NCBI GenBank assembly: GCA_002339165.1
Contig: DDJS01000032.1
Coordinates: forward strand, 1 to 14,705
DNA from: Cellvibrionales bacterium UBA2618
GTDB lineage: Bacteria; Pseudomonadota; Gammaproteobacteria; Pseudomonadales; Porticoccaceae
Direction: 5' to 3'
DNA length: 14,705 nt
The notes under the pieces were generated by a model. The model was not told where the DNA came from. It did not search any database and saw only the letters and a program-made list of their open reading frames with translations. The translations under genes and the position numbers were made by a program. Below are positions 14,181 to 14,705 of the stretch, piece by piece (position 1 is the first letter of the stretch; the number at the start of each line of letters is the position of its first letter).

Positions 14181-14705
14181 ATGGCGGCCAACTCGCGCGT
14201 TTGCAAGGCGGATCTCAACATTACCGATATGGATCGCAATTACTACCTGCAACACCACCTTACCGTCGCCCAACACCCCTCAGAAACCGATCAAAGACTG
14301 ATGCTACGCTTGCTCGCTTATGCGCTACATGCCAGTCCCGAACTGCAGTTTGGTGGCGGTCTCAGTACCGACGATGAGCCCGACCTGTGGGCAAAAAACC
14401 TACACGGCAATGTCGCATTGTGGATCGATATAGGAACACCGAGTGAAAAGCGTATTCGCAAAGCCTGTGCGCAGTCCCAAGCGGTCTGTCTTTATGCCTA
14501 TGGCGATAGTGCCGTCGAGCCTTGGTGGCAGCAGGCGCGCCGTCAGGTTCAGCGCTTTAAACACCTGAGTATTTGGCAGATACCGGATCATGCCAGTATC
14601 GCCATGGCCGCGTCAGCCGCGCGCAACATGGGCATTCAGGTGACCATCCAAGATGCCGAAATCAGCTGGTACAGCGAGCGAGCGAGCGTCGACTTCAGTT
14701 GTAAA
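14181..14705 (+). CDS. yaeQ: YaeQ family protein, 3' end cut off by the window
   Basis: An open frame of 175 codons without a stop. The E. coli protein is about 181 residues, so only a few codons should be missing. Matching blocks are the N-terminal KADLNITDMDRNYYLQHHLTVAQHPSET, RLMLRLLAYALHA, FGGGLSTDDEPDLW, LWIDIGTPSEKRIRKAC, and WWQQARRQ with LSIWQIPD. YaeQ has a fold related to PD-(D/E)xK nucleases; the GLSTDDEPDLW Asp/Glu cluster and the WIDIGTPSEKRIRK block would form the putative active site. Its cellular role is poorly defined. AAAGGA lies 8 nt before the ATG. It follows the second photolyase by 138 nt with its own likely promoter. An AGCG tetranucleotide repeat lies near the end. Confidence 0.93.
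   Translation, partial: MAANSRVCKADLNITDMDRNYYLQHHLTVAQHPSETDQRLMLRLLAYALHASPELQFGGGLSTDDEPDLWAKNLHGNVALWIDIGTPSEKRIRKACAQSQAVCLYAYGDSAVEPWWQQARRQVQRFKHLSIWQIPDHASIAMAASAARNMGIQVTIQDAEISWYSERASVDFSCK
14673..14688 (+). repeat. (AGCG)4 tetranucleotide repeat near the 3' end of yaeQ
   Basis: Four perfect AGCG units encode part of YSERASVD. A gain or loss of one unit would shift the frame close to the C-terminus. Four copies are few for a true phase-variable tract. Confidence 0.7.

Noticed and set aside
1..14705. CRISPR arrays, insertion sequences, integrases, rRNA or tRNA genes
   Set aside because: No regularly spaced direct repeats, transposase or integrase motifs, or RNA gene signatures were seen on either strand.

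Overview
The window looks like chromosomal DNA from a marine, phototrophy-capable gammaproteobacterium, possibly a SAR92/OM60-type (Cellvibrionales-like) lineage. That placement is inferred from gene content (proteorhodopsin, crtEIBY-blh-idi, YaeQ, CPXCG zinc-ribbon protein, CRY-DASH) and was not tested by a search. Almost all of it is coding, with tight spacing and frequent non-ATG starts.

Layout. (1) 1-589, minus strand: a DUF3429 membrane protein followed 2 nt later by the first 19 codons of a DCC-family (DUF393) thiol-disulfide oxidoreductase-like protein. (2) 788-2098, plus: a DASH-type cryptochrome/photolyase, divergent from DUF3429. (3) 2123-3388, minus: an exported class C beta-lactamase-fold serine hydrolase. 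(4) 3389-3834: an AT-rich non-coding region with nested dyads and the likely proteorhodopsin promoter. (5) 3835-10980, plus: proteorhodopsin, a 13-bp hairpin, then crtE-crtI-crtB-crtY-blh-idi, in which the genes overlap or lie at most 3 nt apart. (6) 11072-12175: a 3-hydroxyisobutyryl-CoA hydrolase-family protein. (7) 12329-12523: a small CPXCG zinc-ribbon protein. (8) 12585-14042: a second cryptochrome/photolyase, clearly different from the first. (9) 14181-14705: YaeQ, running off the right edge, behind a structured leader.

How it works together. Idi-2 balances IPP and DMAPP, CrtE makes GGPP, CrtB makes phytoene, CrtI desaturates it to lycopene, CrtY cyclises that to beta-carotene, and Blh cleaves beta-carotene to retinal, the chromophore of the proteorhodopsin. 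The rhodopsin keeps the proton-pump residues (Asp82, Glu93, Lys216 here; Asp97, Glu108, Lys231 in green proteorhodopsin numbering). It carries Gln at the spectral-tuning site (position 105), so it should absorb blue light. The pump and its complete chromophore pathway are therefore encoded together. Two flavin-dependent light-responsive proteins flank the cassette, making this a small photobiology island: light harvesting in the middle, DNA photorepair or light sensing on both sides.

The module is of a known general type. The less ordinary points are the blue tuning, the hairpin between pump and pathway genes, an altered second Asp-rich motif in CrtE, the dyads at the rhodopsin promoter, two simple-sequence repeats inside genes, and the folded yaeQ leader.
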